From NCBI GenBank assembly GCA_018399685.1, contig JAGYOK010000016.1, forward strand, positions 1-42,208: 42,208 bases of DNA. The letters run 5' to 3'. Of this stretch, positions 32,813 to 41,111 are shown in pieces. Numbering within the stretch: the stretch's first letter is position 1; every line of letters begins with the position of its first letter. The notes beneath the pieces are model-generated. The model saw only the letters and a list, made by a program, of their open reading frames with translations. It was not told the DNA's origin and did no database searches. Position numbers and translations under genes: made by a program. Source of the DNA: Alphaproteobacteria bacterium. Lineage in GTDB: Bacteria > Pseudomonadota > Alphaproteobacteria > Micavibrionales > Micavibrionaceae.

Positions 32813-32852
32813 GAGGAAAGACGTTAAAAGACGTACGGAAAGAATATAAGGC

Positions 32853-33752
32853 ATGGCCGCGCAGGATGATATTTTTGGTGAATTGAACAAGGCTGAAGCC
32901 AGACAGGCTGAGGAGGCTGAAAAGGCTGCCGCACAGGAGCTTCAAGAGGCCGAGGAAAACGAAAATGCGGATAAAAAGATTCAGGAAAAAGAGCGGCAAA
33001 TAGATGAATCCGAATCCATTGTAAGGAAAAAGGCCAGCGACGATAGCTCGCATGTCCCGCTCTGGCTTATTACATTCACAGACGTTATGGCTTTGATGCT
33101 GACCTTTTTTGTTCTCCTTTATTCCATGTCTTCCACGCAAGAAGAAAAATGGAAGCAAATGTCAAAGGGGTTGTCGCAAAAGCTCAATGCTTTTAATGCA
33201 GAAAATTTTAAATCGGGAAGTCAGGACGTCATAAGTCTGGATAAAATCAGCACCTCGCGGGCGCTTAATGTCGGGTATGTAAAGGTCGTTTTAGGGCGCC
33301 TTCTGGCTCATAAACAGCTCGATGACGTCATGCTGATTGAGAATGAAAAAAGGCTCATTTTGTCGTTGCCCTCGGATCTCCTTTTCCAAAGCGGACAAAC
33401 AGAAATTGGTGATGAAGGCCGTCAGGCGCTGTTTGAGCTGGGCGGAGTTCTAACCCGCATGAAAAACCGTATTGAGGTAGTAGGGCACAGCGACCCCCGT
33501 CCGATTACCAACACTGAAAAAGCGCAATACAAGACTAACTGGCAGCTCTCACTGGCTCGCGCAACCGAAGTTGCAAGAGTGCTAAAAGACGTCGGATATG
33601 ACCGCGATATTATTGTACGGGGCTTGTCCAGCGCGCGTTATGATGAATTGCCCGAACAAATATCACAAGACGAACGCTATGCTTTATCGCGGCGCGTTGA
33701 TATCGTAATTATGAATGATGGCGGATATCGCCTGAATGCCTTTGATATGTAG
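32853..33752 (+). CDS. motB: MotB stator subunit
   Basis: A 299-residue protein. A long Glu/Ala/Lys-rich cytoplasmic extension (1-66, probably helical) precedes the membrane helix PLWLITFTDVMALMLTFFVL with the ion-binding Asp77. A periplasmic OmpA-like domain follows (about 165-290, VVGHSDPRPI, then SLARATEVARVLKDVGYDRD). It anchors the stator to peptidoglycan and pairs with MotA (9567-10406). The cytoplasmic extension is longer than in E. coli MotB. It is 40 bases after the MotB-like gene. Confidence 0.95.
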   Translation: MAAQDDIFGELNKAEARQAEEAEKAAAQELQEAEENENADKKIQEKERQIDESESIVRKKASDDSSHVPLWLITFTDVMALMLTFFVLLYSMSSTQEEKWKQMSKGLSQKLNAFNAENFKSGSQDVISLDKISTSRALNVGYVKVVLGRLLAHKQLDDVMLIENEKRLILSLPSDLLFQSGQTEIGDEGRQALFELGGVLTRMKNRIEVVGHSDPRPITNTEKAQYKTNWQLSLARATEVARVLKDVGYDRDIIVRGLSSARYDELPEQISQDERYALSRRVDIVIMNDGGYRLNAFDM

Positions 33753-33819
33753 TCGTGCGAGGGACGGGGAATGGGGTTTTTTGCTGGATTGATAACTAAA
33801 GCTATGGCATGCTAAAACC

Positions 33820-36800
33820 ATGAAAAGAGTCCTCTTTTTCGTATCTTTATGTTTGTCTCTTACGTTGGTTGCTTCACTTTGCGTTGCCCAAAGCAGGGTT
33901 TCATTGCGCACAGGAATGCACAAGGAATACGTACGCCTTGTTTTTGGCTGGCCTTCAAAGGCGGGATACACGCTGGAGCGAGAAGATGGCGGTATAGTCA
34001 ATATCCGCTTTGATAAGGCGGGCGCGCTCGATCTGGATAATGCGGATTTTGAAGGTATTCCGGGAACAAGCGAGATTGAGGAAATATCTCAAAACCCTTT
34101 AAGCGTAAGAATAAAAATTCCCGAAGGCACGGATTTGCGGGATTTTTCTATCGGAAAAAGGGTGATCGTCGATTTGTATTTGCCAAAAGCTGCACTTGAT
34201 ATTAGCAGGGAAACCAAGGCCAATGCAGAGGATAAAGCCGAAGAAAAGCCAGCCGCTCTTGCTGCCGCGCCCACTCCTGCTCCCAAGCCCAAGCCTGAAG
34301 CCAAACCCGAAGCCAAGCCTAAGCCAGAAGCTAAGCCCAAGCCAGAGCCTAAGGCCTCTCCACCGCCCGCCATAGCGCTGGTTCCTGAAAATTTAGCAGA
34401 AGCAAATAAAAACATAAATCAGGCAAAAGCTCAGGAAAATAAAGCTAGCCCGCGTACCGAATATTCCACGGCAGTGAAAAAAGCAATCGAGGAAAAACAC
34501 CATATTGTCTCGGTTCGTGGCACACAAGGAATGTCCGTGGCTGTCTTTGTCGAAGGAGATTACCTGTGGATGGTGGTCATCGGGGGCAGCTCTTTTTCTC
34601 ATCCGACTTTGCTAAGCCCCACGCCGGAAATTTTCTCGGAAATAGTCCCCGTATACCAGGATGTGTTTGATGTGTATCGCATGCGCTTGCCCGAAAACAA
34701 CAAAGATTTGTCCGTAAAAGTTATCGGCGGCGCTTTGGCCTGGGACATTGTTATCGGCGATAAAATCCGGCACGCAAAAGCGGTAGAGCCTGTTCGTATG
34801 GTGGATACAACTAACGGCATACGCGGCGGCAAGATCGTTTGGCCGTTTGAATTTCTGGGCGATATTGTCGAAATTCTGGAGCCGGAAACGGGAAGCAAGC
34901 TCTTCGTTGTAACCGTTCAGAACTCAGCGCAGCTTAGCGGGCCTAAAAGTCATTTCGTTGATTTTGATGTCCTTAATTCACCAGTTGGTATGGTCGTTCG
35001 TCCCAAAGTAGATGATCTGGTCGTTGAAAAAACAACAAGGGGCATAGAGATATCAAGACCCGATATAGGCCTTACAGTGGGTTTACCAAAAGATATCGAA
35101 GCCGCTTATTTGTTTAATGCCAGCCAAAAAGAACGCAGCTTATCGAAAAAAGAGCAGGAGTTCAGGGAAGGCCTGCTTTTCCAGTTTGATGATTGGAAGC
35201 TCGGCTCCGCGAAGGATATAGGGCGATATGAGATGGTATTGCTCTCGGCCATGAATTCGCAGAATGAAACCCGCCTTGTGCAGGAGTTTTTAAAGCTGGG
35301 GAAGATGTTTTTGGCTCACGGCTATGCCGCGGAAGCTCTGGGCTATTTTGATTACGCCATCAGCCTTTTACCGGCACTTGGAGCCAGCTCGGAATTCAGG
35401 GCTATGCGCGGGGCTGCCAAAGCACTGGACTGGAAGAGCGAGGAAGCTTTGGCCGACTTCATGTTCAAGGAGCTGCAAAATAACGATGAAATAAAGCTAT
35501 GGCGGTCATTTGTACTGGCCGAGTTGGAAGACTGGCAGCAAGCCGCAGAAATATTGCCGGATGAAATTACCGCTGTGTTTACGTATCCGGATAAAATAGC
35601 CCTGCGGATAGCCCTTGTCCTGACAGAAGTTATCCTGCGGGACGGCAAGGCAGAGCGCGCCGAAGAGATTATTGATTATATCGCTAAAAAGAGAAATCAA
35701 TTAACTCCACCAATGCTAGCGGCTCTGGAATATCTTGAAGGAGAAGCCGCCCGCCAGCGGGGAGAGACAGAAGAAACCAAACGCCTTTGGGAAGCGCTAA
35801 CAAAAAGCAGCGACGATCTTTATCGCACAAAAGCCGGTCTGGCTCTAACCATGCTGCTTGCAAAAGAAGGCGAGATCAACAACGATCAAAAAATAGACCA
35901 GTTGGAAAGACTGCGCTATGCATGGCGCGGCGATGGTCTGGAAGCTCAGGTTAAATACTGGCTCGGCGACGCATACTTCAAAGACAGGAAATATATCAAA
36001 GGCCTGTCCATTATGCGCGAGGCCGCTACGATTGCAAAAGATACAAAAGTTCTGGCCGATCGTATAGCTGACGATATGGCCAACACCTTTACCAATATGT
36101 ATCTTACCGATGAGATCAAGAACGTATCGGCACTTGACGCAGTTGCCGTTTACGACCAGTTCAAGGAGCTTACCCCCGTTGATGAGAGGGGGGATAAGCT
36201 TGTACAGCGTCTGGCCGAACATCTTGTACGCAACGATTTGCTGGGCAGAGCCGCTGATTTGCTGCGCTATCAGGTTGACCACCGCCTTGAGGGGCAGGAA
36301 AAGCTGCGCATTGCTATCCGCTTGGCAGCAATAGAGCTGTTGGACAAAACACCGCAAAAAGCGTTTGATACGCTGGCAAAAGCACAAAAGGTAATCAAGC
36401 GCATTTCCGATAAAGAAGAAATACGCAAGCGCCAGCGCGAGATTGATCTGCTGAAAATACGGGCATACTCACAAAACGGCGAATATAATAAAGCCTTGTC
36501 CTTAATAGAAAAGTTGCCAATGGACGAGATGGTCAACCGTTTGCGCGTTGATATCGCATGGAAAGCTGGCTATTGGGACATCGCCGCCGCAGCGCTTAAA
36601 GAAGTGCTGATTGATCAGGAGATAGATCTTGATAAAGGCTTAACCCCCGTGCAAGTCGATCTTATTTTAAACCGGGCCATAGCCCTGAGCTTGAATGACG
36701 ACCGGATTGCTCTTGCCAATATGCGGGAGAAATACAGCAAACAGATGCTGAAGGCCAGCAAAGACAAGGCGCGACAGTTCGAGCTTATCACGCGCAAACA

Positions 36801-36906
36801 GCGCTCCGCAGTGCTCGATGATCGTGAGGCTCTTATGTCTGCTGTATCGGAAGTTGATCTGTTTCAGGGATTTTTGGAGAGCTATCGCAATTTGCAGGGC
36901 GAATAA
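33820..36906 (+). CDS. Large secreted AMIN-like/TPR protein
   Basis: A 1028-residue protein with a signal peptide (1-23, ending SLCVAQ). An N-terminal beta-rich region of AMIN type (about 25-120, RLVFGWPSKAGYTLEREDGG) is followed by a Pro/Lys/Glu repeat linker (147-180, PKPEA units). A second beta domain lies at about 220-430, then a long alpha-helical TPR-like solenoid (about 450-1010, AEALGYFDYAISLLP, then AEEIIDYIAKKRNQ, then YWLGDAYFKDRKY). AMIN-like domains often bind cell-wall or secretin components. It is 67 bases after motB and convergent with fliP, nine bases away. A periplasmic scaffold for the motor is inference. Confidence 0.85.
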   Translation: MKRVLFFVSLCLSLTLVASLCVAQSRVSLRTGMHKEYVRLVFGWPSKAGYTLEREDGGIVNIRFDKAGALDLDNADFEGIPGTSEIEEISQNPLSVRIKIPEGTDLRDFSIGKRVIVDLYLPKAALDISRETKANAEDKAEEKPAALAAAPTPAPKPKPEAKPEAKPKPEAKPKPEPKASPPPAIALVPENLAEANKNINQAKAQENKASPRTEYSTAVKKAIEEKHHIVSVRGTQGMSVAVFVEGDYLWMVVIGGSSFSHPTLLSPTPEIFSEIVPVYQDVFDVYRMRLPENNKDLSVKVIGGALAWDIVIGDKIRHAKAVEPVRMVDTTNGIRGGKIVWPFEFLGDIVEILEPETGSKLFVVTVQNSAQLSGPKSHFVDFDVLNSPVGMVVRPKVDDLVVEKTTRGIEISRPDIGLTVGLPKDIEAAYLFNASQKERSLSKKEQEFREGLLFQFDDWKLGSAKDIGRYEMVLLSAMNSQNETRLVQEFLKLGKMFLAHGYAAEALGYFDYAISLLPALGASSEFRAMRGAAKALDWKSEEALADFMFKELQNNDEIKLWRSFVLAELEDWQQAAEILPDEITAVFTYPDKIALRIALVLTEVILRDGKAERAEEIIDYIAKKRNQLTPPMLAALEYLEGEAARQRGETEETKRLWEALTKSSDDLYRTKAGLALTMLLAKEGEINNDQKIDQLERLRYAWRGDGLEAQVKYWLGDAYFKDRKYIKGLSIMREAATIAKDTKVLADRIADDMANTFTNMYLTDEIKNVSALDAVAVYDQFKELTPVDERGDKLVQRLAEHLVRNDLLGRAADLLRYQVDHRLEGQEKLRIAIRLAAIELLDKTPQKAFDTLAKAQKVIKRISDKEEIRKRQREIDLLKIRAYSQNGEYNKALSLIEKLPMDEMVNRLRVDIAWKAGYWDIAAAALKEVLIDQEIDLDKGLTPVQVDLILNRAIALSLNDDRIALANMREKYSKQMLKASKDKARQFELITRKQRSAVLDDREALMSAVSEVDLFQGFLESYRNLQGE

Positions 36907-36915
36907 TTTAAGCCG

Positions 36916-37743
36916 CTAGCCAACGCCAAAGCTCTGAACCAGTGATCCAGATATCAAATACCAGCCATCCACCAGAACAAAAAACACAATCTTGAACGGC
37001 AGGGATATAGTCACCGGCGGCAGCATCATCATACCCATAGACATAAGAATAGAAGCTGTCACAAGGTCAATAATCAAAAACGGTAAAAACAGCATAAAGC
37101 CAATTTCGAAAGCCCGCCGCAGCTCGGATATCATGAAAGAGGGGATAACAATTTGCAAAGGCACATCCATCACCTCGTCATAAGGGCCGGTTTCACTTAG
37201 ATCAATAAACAAGGTCAGATCATCATCCCGAACATGATTAAGCATGAATTCCTTGAACGGGGTTGTCCCCCTCTCAAAAGCTTCGATTTCCGTGATCTCT
37301 TCATTAATCAAAGGCAATACGCCTTCTTCATATGCGCTGTAAAGCGTGGGAGACATAATGAAAAATGTCAAAAACAGCGCCAGCGATATGATAACAGAGT
37401 TAGGCGGCGTTTGCTGCACCCCAAGAGCCGTCCGCAAGAATGACAACACAACGACGATTCGCGTAAACGAAGTCATCATAACTAAAATAGAAGGCGCGAG
37501 CGATAGAACGCTCATTAATGCAACAATCTGGATAATGCGCCCGCTTACCGTGCCGCCGCCATCGCCATCGGTTCCAAGATCAATGGAAATATTTTGCGCC
37601 AGAGCAGGAGTATTGAATATCACGGTCATTGCGAGGAGCACTAGCGACGCGGCAATCCACGTTAACCGTGTGTGTAATTGATTGCTTCGCTTGCGCGCGC
37701 AATGACAAGAAGTGCCGTTATTTGTAATTGGTCTGGCTTGCAT
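36916..37743 (-). CDS. fliP: FliP export gate protein
   Basis: A 275-residue protein with the FliP core: APSILVMMTSFTRIVVVLSF, then LALFLTFFIMSPTLYSAYEE, then the C-terminal LMSMGMMMLPPVTISLPFKI-like segment. FliP with FliQ and FliR forms the export-gate helix. AGGA lies about ten bases before the ATG at 37743. The N-terminus is unusually long (signal cleavage near TPALAQ, residue 49). Residues 13-22 and 28-40 are encoded by the two arms of a GTCATTGC-type palindromic element. The stop is nine bases from the convergent TPR gene. Confidence 0.95.
   Translation of the reverse strand: MQARPITNNGTSCHCARKRSNQLHTRLTWIAASLVLLAMTVIFNTPALAQNISIDLGTDGDGGGTVSGRIIQIVALMSVLSLAPSILVMMTSFTRIVVVLSFLRTALGVQQTPPNSVIISLALFLTFFIMSPTLYSAYEEGVLPLINEEITEIEAFERGTTPFKEFMLNHVRDDDLTLFIDLSETGPYDEVMDVPLQIVIPSFMISELRRAFEIGFMLFLPFLIIDLVTASILMSMGMMMLPPVTISLPFKIVFFVLVDGWYLISGSLVQSFGVG
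37625..37706. repeat. TCATTGC-type palindromic element inside fliP
   Basis: The left arm begins GTCATTGCGAGGAGCA (37625) and reaches GCAATCCA. The right arm runs from TGATTGC (37679) to GCGCAATGAC (37706) and is its imperfect reverse complement (common ends GTCATTGCG and GCAATC). This sequence type is a widespread dispersed bacterial repeat, normally intergenic. Here it lies entirely within the 5' part of fliP. Confidence 0.8.
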
Positions 37744-37775
37744 AAACTCATCCTAACCTAATGAGAGCCGCTAGC

Positions 37776-38099
37776 TTAATAGCCTTCATCAGCTTTTAGG
37801 GATTCGTCCACAGATGGAATGGGAATATCGGATTTTATAAGCGTTTCTCCAGTGGCACCTAAAACAACCAGATGCTGCTTATCATCGCATTCCAGCAAAA
37901 CCAAACGCCGCCGCGCATCCAGCGGCAGGCTTTCGACAAGCCTTAGGCGCCTCTTGCTATTGCGCAAGGAGGGGCTTTTTTCTGCCAGTCCCAGCTTTTT
38001 AAGCAACAAAGCCAGCCCGCCCATAAGGCTGAGCACAATTACAAGCGCAATGACAAGCCTTAGAAATTGGGGCAATTCAGGTGATATAACAGTATCCAT
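37776..38099 (-). CDS. fliO: FliO export gate assembly protein
   Basis: A 107-residue protein with one membrane segment (about 12-36, LRLVIALVIVLSLMGGLALL). A small cytoplasmic domain follows (RLRLVESLPLDARRRLVLLE, then LVVLGATGETLI), the usual FliO pattern. FliO helps FliP assemble into the export gate. It lies 32 bases before fliP and 34 after fhlB. Confidence 0.92.
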   Translation of the reverse strand: MDTVISPELPQFLRLVIALVIVLSLMGGLALLLKKLGLAEKSPSLRNSKRRLRLVESLPLDARRRLVLLECDDKQHLVVLGATGETLIKSDIPIPSVDESLKADEGY

Positions 38100-38133
38100 A
38101 AAGCGCGTGTCCTGATGTCTTTAAGATTTATAC

Positions 38134-38508
38134 TTACTCTTGAGAATTATCATCATTAACAATACTGTCAAAGGGGTTTTTCTGACCATTAGCCCGATAG
38201 ACATAGTACAAAATTTCCCCTACAGCCATGAAAGCCTCGGTAGGAATAGGGCTGTCAATCTCGATAGAAGCCAATAATTCCGCCAGATTGCTGTCCTCAC
38301 GAACATCAATATTGTTCTCATAGGCAAGCTGCAAAATTTTCTCGGCCATATGCCCCCGTCCGGCAGCCGCAAGTCTGGGCACTTTTTTCCCGCCTTCAGA
38401 ACCTTTTAAGGCCACAGCAGTCTTTTTATCAGGAATTTTCTTTATATTTAAAGAGTTTGGCTCTTCTTCAATTCCGTCATTAAATCCGTCATTCTGGTTA
38501 TTGGTCAT
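38134..38508 (-). CDS. fhlB: FhlB, FlhB C-terminal-like protein
   Basis: A 124-residue protein. The first 50 residues are disordered. Residues 55-115 resemble the C-terminal cytoplasmic domain of FlhB (HMAEKILQLAYENNIDVRED, then LAELLASIEIDSPIPTEAFM). The autocleavage NPTH site and membrane part are absent. FhlB-type proteins can partly replace the FlhB C-terminal fragment. ATG 38508 with AGGAAG twelve bases upstream is chosen; the longer frame (to 38604) would overlap flgB. It opens fhlB-fliO-fliP and is divergent from flgB. Confidence 0.85.
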   Translation of the reverse strand: MTNNQNDGFNDGIEEEPNSLNIKKIPDKKTAVALKGSEGGKKVPRLAAAGRGHMAEKILQLAYENNIDVREDSNLAELLASIEIDSPIPTEAFMAVGEILYYVYRANGQKNPFDSIVNDDNSQE

Positions 38509-38524
38509 TGGCACGCTTCCTGCA
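38509..38524 (+). promoter_or_regulatory. Sigma-54-type promoter of the flgB operon
   Basis: TTGGCACGCTTCCTGCAT on the plus strand has the full -24 box TGGCACG, GG, ten bases, GC. Transcription would start near 38535, about 27 bases before flgB. The box directly abuts the fhlB start codon on the other strand and covers its Shine-Dalgarno sequence. Confidence 0.8.
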
Positions 38525-38561
38525 TTGTTATTGGAAGGATGCAATTTTAGGACAAAAACCC

Positions 38562-38990
38562 ATGACAATACAAGATATAGGTCTTTTTCAGGCATTAGGC
38601 GCAAAAATGGATTATCTGAACCAGCGTCAGGGCGTCATTGCGCAAAACGTAGCTAATGCCGACACACCGGGCTATAAGCCAAAAGACCTCACACCGGTAG
38701 ATTTTTCCTCCATGCTAGGGTCTGTAAGTGCCGGAAGCGGCATATCAATGTCTTCAGTAAACATTAATAAAACCGACGAACAGCACTTGGGTCTGGCAGG
38801 AGCAGGGAACGTGGACGCCAAGGCTCGCGCACAAAAGGATACTTACGAAGTGGCTCCCGCAGGCAATGCAGTTGTTATTGAAGAACAACTCGTCAATTCA
38901 TCACAAAATATGATGGATTACTCTTTGATGCTTAATATTTATCAAAAGCAGGTCGGCATGCTCCGAACAGCGCTTGGCGGTAGATCATAA
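38562..38990 (+). CDS. flgB: FlgB rod protein
   Basis: A 142-residue proximal rod protein: the N-terminal LNQRQGVIAQNVANADTPGY motif and a C-terminal LVNSSQNMMDYSLMLNIYQK helix. ATG 38562 (MTIQDIGLF) is chosen; the earlier frame start at 38508 lies upstream of and inside the promoter. It opens flgB-flgC-fliE-fliQ-fliR-flhB. Confidence 0.96.
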   Translation: MTIQDIGLFQALGAKMDYLNQRQGVIAQNVANADTPGYKPKDLTPVDFSSMLGSVSAGSGISMSSVNINKTDEQHLGLAGAGNVDAKARAQKDTYEVAPAGNAVVIEEQLVNSSQNMMDYSLMLNIYQKQVGMLRTALGGRS

Positions 38991-39041
38991 AGCAGGTTTA
39001 AGTAAAGAATAAGAATTAAAGACAGCATAGGATTAGGACAA

Positions 39042-39458
39042 ATGACAGATATTATGAATGCATTGATTGTCTCCGCAAACGGAATGCGCGCTCAAGGAAC
39101 ACGTATTCGTGTAATCTCCGAGAACGTAGCTAATGCCGAAACAACAGGCTTAACGCCGGGCGCAGACCCTTATACCCGCCAGACTATCAGCTTCAAAAAC
39201 GAGATGGATCGCAAGCTGGGCATCTCTTTGGTCGAAGTAGGGGATATCGGCAAGGATAATAAAACTCCGTTTCCTACGGAATATAAACCCGACCATCCGG
39301 CAGCCGATGAGAATGGTTACGTAAAGATGCCAAACGTAAATACAATGATAGAGACTATGGATATTCGTGAAGCGCAGCGCTCATACGAAGCTAACCTTGG
39401 TATCCTTGAACAATCCAGAGGAATGATTTCCAAAACAATCGATTTGCTTAGCTCGTAA
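39042..39458 (+). CDS. flgC: FlgC rod protein
   Basis: A 138-residue proximal rod protein. Its N-terminal motif (TRIRVISENVANAETTGLTP) and C-terminal helix (MIETMDIREAQRSYEANLGI) are typical of FlgC. It is 51 bases after flgB, in the standard flgB-flgC-fliE order. An AGGA Shine-Dalgarno sequence is close to the ATG (about four bases). Confidence 0.96.
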   Translation: MTDIMNALIVSANGMRAQGTRIRVISENVANAETTGLTPGADPYTRQTISFKNEMDRKLGISLVEVGDIGKDNKTPFPTEYKPDHPAADENGYVKMPNVNTMIETMDIREAQRSYEANLGILEQSRGMISKTIDLLSS

Positions 39459-39503
39459 AGCCGCGTTAGAATAAACTGGAGTTAAAGTGAAAGGGCTTAA
39501 ACA

Positions 39504-39875
39504 ATGCCGGTAAACGGAATTAACCCAAATGCAGCGATAGGCGCTTATCAAAATATGCAGCGCATAAGCGGCGGTGGCGGCGAAGTTATTAACTCTGCCC
39601 AAGGGACAAATCCTGCGGGAATTGCCAATCCTGCCGCCAGCATCGGTGAGAGCAAGGGCGTGTCTTTTTCCGACTTTCTCGAAAGCAAGATTGAAAAATC
39701 CGTTGATACCTTGAAGCATGGCGAGGAAATGTCCGCAAGAGCGGTGAGCGGCGACGCCAATCTGACCGAGGTTGTTCAGGCCGTGACTAATGCCGAAGTA
39801 ACTCTGCAAACGCTTGTGGCCGTTCGTGATAAAATGATCTCCGCATATCAGGAAATCATAAGGATGCAGATATAA
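39504..39875 (+). CDS. fliE: FliE basal-body adaptor
   Basis: A 123-residue protein that connects the MS ring to the rod. A Gly/Asn-rich N-terminal half is followed by the conserved helices (FSDFLESKIEKSVDTLKHGE, then LTEVVQAVTNAEVTLQTLVA, ending AYQEIIRMQI), the classical FliE C-terminus. AAGGG lies before the ATG. It is followed by a 128-base gap to fliQ without a clear promoter. Confidence 0.95.
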   Translation: MPVNGINPNAAIGAYQNMQRISGGGGEVINSAQGTNPAGIANPAASIGESKGVSFSDFLESKIEKSVDTLKHGEEMSARAVSGDANLTEVVQAVTNAEVTLQTLVAVRDKMISAYQEIIRMQI

Positions 39876-40003
39876 TTTTCCCTATTTAATATATCCTGAC
39901 CCTAATGCAATCCAGCAGATGTTAAGTATTTTTGCTGGATAAGGCATTAAGGAATTACAATTCCCTGTTCCAACGACTCGGATCTCTTGCTAGGCTGTCC
40001 CCT

Positions 40004-40270
40004 ATGAATGAGACCGAGATCATAGAAATTACCAAGCAAGCACTTATGCTGACAGTACAGATCAGTCTGCCGGTCATGATGGTTGGATTGCTGGTCGGTG
40101 TGTCAATTGCTCTTGTTCAGGCATTGACGCAGGTACAGGAAATTACTCTGGTATTCGTGCCGAAAATCGTTGCAATATTTGTCTCTCTTATTTTCTTTTT
40201 GCCGTGGATGGCCAATATCTTGATTGTCTTTACACAGTCTTTGGCAGACCGGATAGTATCAGGCGGATAA
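40004..40270 (+). CDS. fliQ: FliQ export gate protein
   Basis: An 88-residue protein with two membrane helices (about 15-40 and 52-78: LPVMMVGLLVGVSIALVQAL, then LVFVPKIVAIFVSLIFFLPW). Size and pattern are exactly FliQ. ATG 40004 (MNETEIIEI) is preferred; an earlier in-frame start at 39932 would add 24 residues not found in the family. It joins FliP and FliR in the export gate. Confidence 0.95.
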   Translation: MNETEIIEITKQALMLTVQISLPVMMVGLLVGVSIALVQALTQVQEITLVFVPKIVAIFVSLIFFLPWMANILIVFTQSLADRIVSGG

Positions 40271-40319
40271 AAAGCCGGAGATTTTTTAAAGGAACCGGAG
40301 ATAAAAAGGTTAAAGCATC

Positions 40320-41096
40320 ATGCAAAGTGTGCTTGAAGAATTTCTCGCCAGCGGTGTTCTGGCCTTTATGCTGACCTTTATGCGCATTGGTACAGCCGCG
40401 ATGATTATGCCGGGAATAGGGGATTCGTTTGTCACCTCCCGCGTTCGTCTGCATATAGCATTGATGCTCTCGCTTGTCCTTACGCCGGTTGTAATGCCGT
40501 ATATGCCTTCGCCAATGCCACAGCTATTTGCTCTTGTAGCGATGATCGTAACTGAAATGATTATCGGGTTGTTGATCGGGACTATCGCGCGGGTCTTCGT
40601 GGTAGCGCTTGATACGGCAGGTATGGTGGTTTCCGCGCAATCAGGCCTTGCCAATGCGCAAGTGTTCAACCCCACCGAAGCGACGCAAGGCTCTATCATT
40701 GGTTCGTTGTTTACAGTAACAGCAGCAGTGCTGATTTTTGCAACTAATTTGCACCATTTGCTGATTATGGGGTTTGTCGAGAGCTATCAGCTTTTCCCTG
40801 TGGGAGTTATACCCGACGTCGGGGAAATGGCTGAATTAATGACAAAAGCCGTAGCAGGGAGCTTTAACATAGGCGTAAAGCTGGCCTCACCTTTTATCGT
40901 AATGACAATGCTTATATATGTGGGCATGGGCGTGCTTTCCCGCCTGATGCCCCAGCTTCAGGTTTTTCTCGTTGTTCTTCCGCTGCAAATATTGATGGCC
41001 ATAGTTTTGCTTGCATTTATGTTTGCTGTAATAATGAGCGCATGGCTCAGCCACTATCAATCCGCATTGATGTTTTTCTTCTCGGGTTCGGGATAG
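40320..41096 (+). CDS. fliR: FliR export gate protein
   Basis: A 258-residue membrane protein with several hydrophobic helices. FliR signatures are RIGTAAMIMPGIGDSFVTSR near the start and AQSGLANAQVFNPTEATQGS in the middle. It is a single-copy component of the FliP-FliQ-FliR gate. It is 49 bases after fliQ, with AAAGG in front of the ATG. Size is normal. Confidence 0.95.
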   Translation: MQSVLEEFLASGVLAFMLTFMRIGTAAMIMPGIGDSFVTSRVRLHIALMLSLVLTPVVMPYMPSPMPQLFALVAMIVTEMIIGLLIGTIARVFVVALDTAGMVVSAQSGLANAQVFNPTEATQGSIIGSLFTVTAAVLIFATNLHHLLIMGFVESYQLFPVGVIPDVGEMAELMTKAVAGSFNIGVKLASPFIVMTMLIYVGMGVLSRLMPQLQVFLVVLPLQILMAIVLLAFMFAVIMSAWLSHYQSALMFFFSGSG

Positions 41097-41111
41097 GGCA
41101 AAGGGGCGCAA

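Noticed and set aside
34089-34415. Minus-strand Gly/Leu/Ala repeat frame
   Set aside because: Antisense shadow of the Pro/Lys/Glu linker of the TPR protein.
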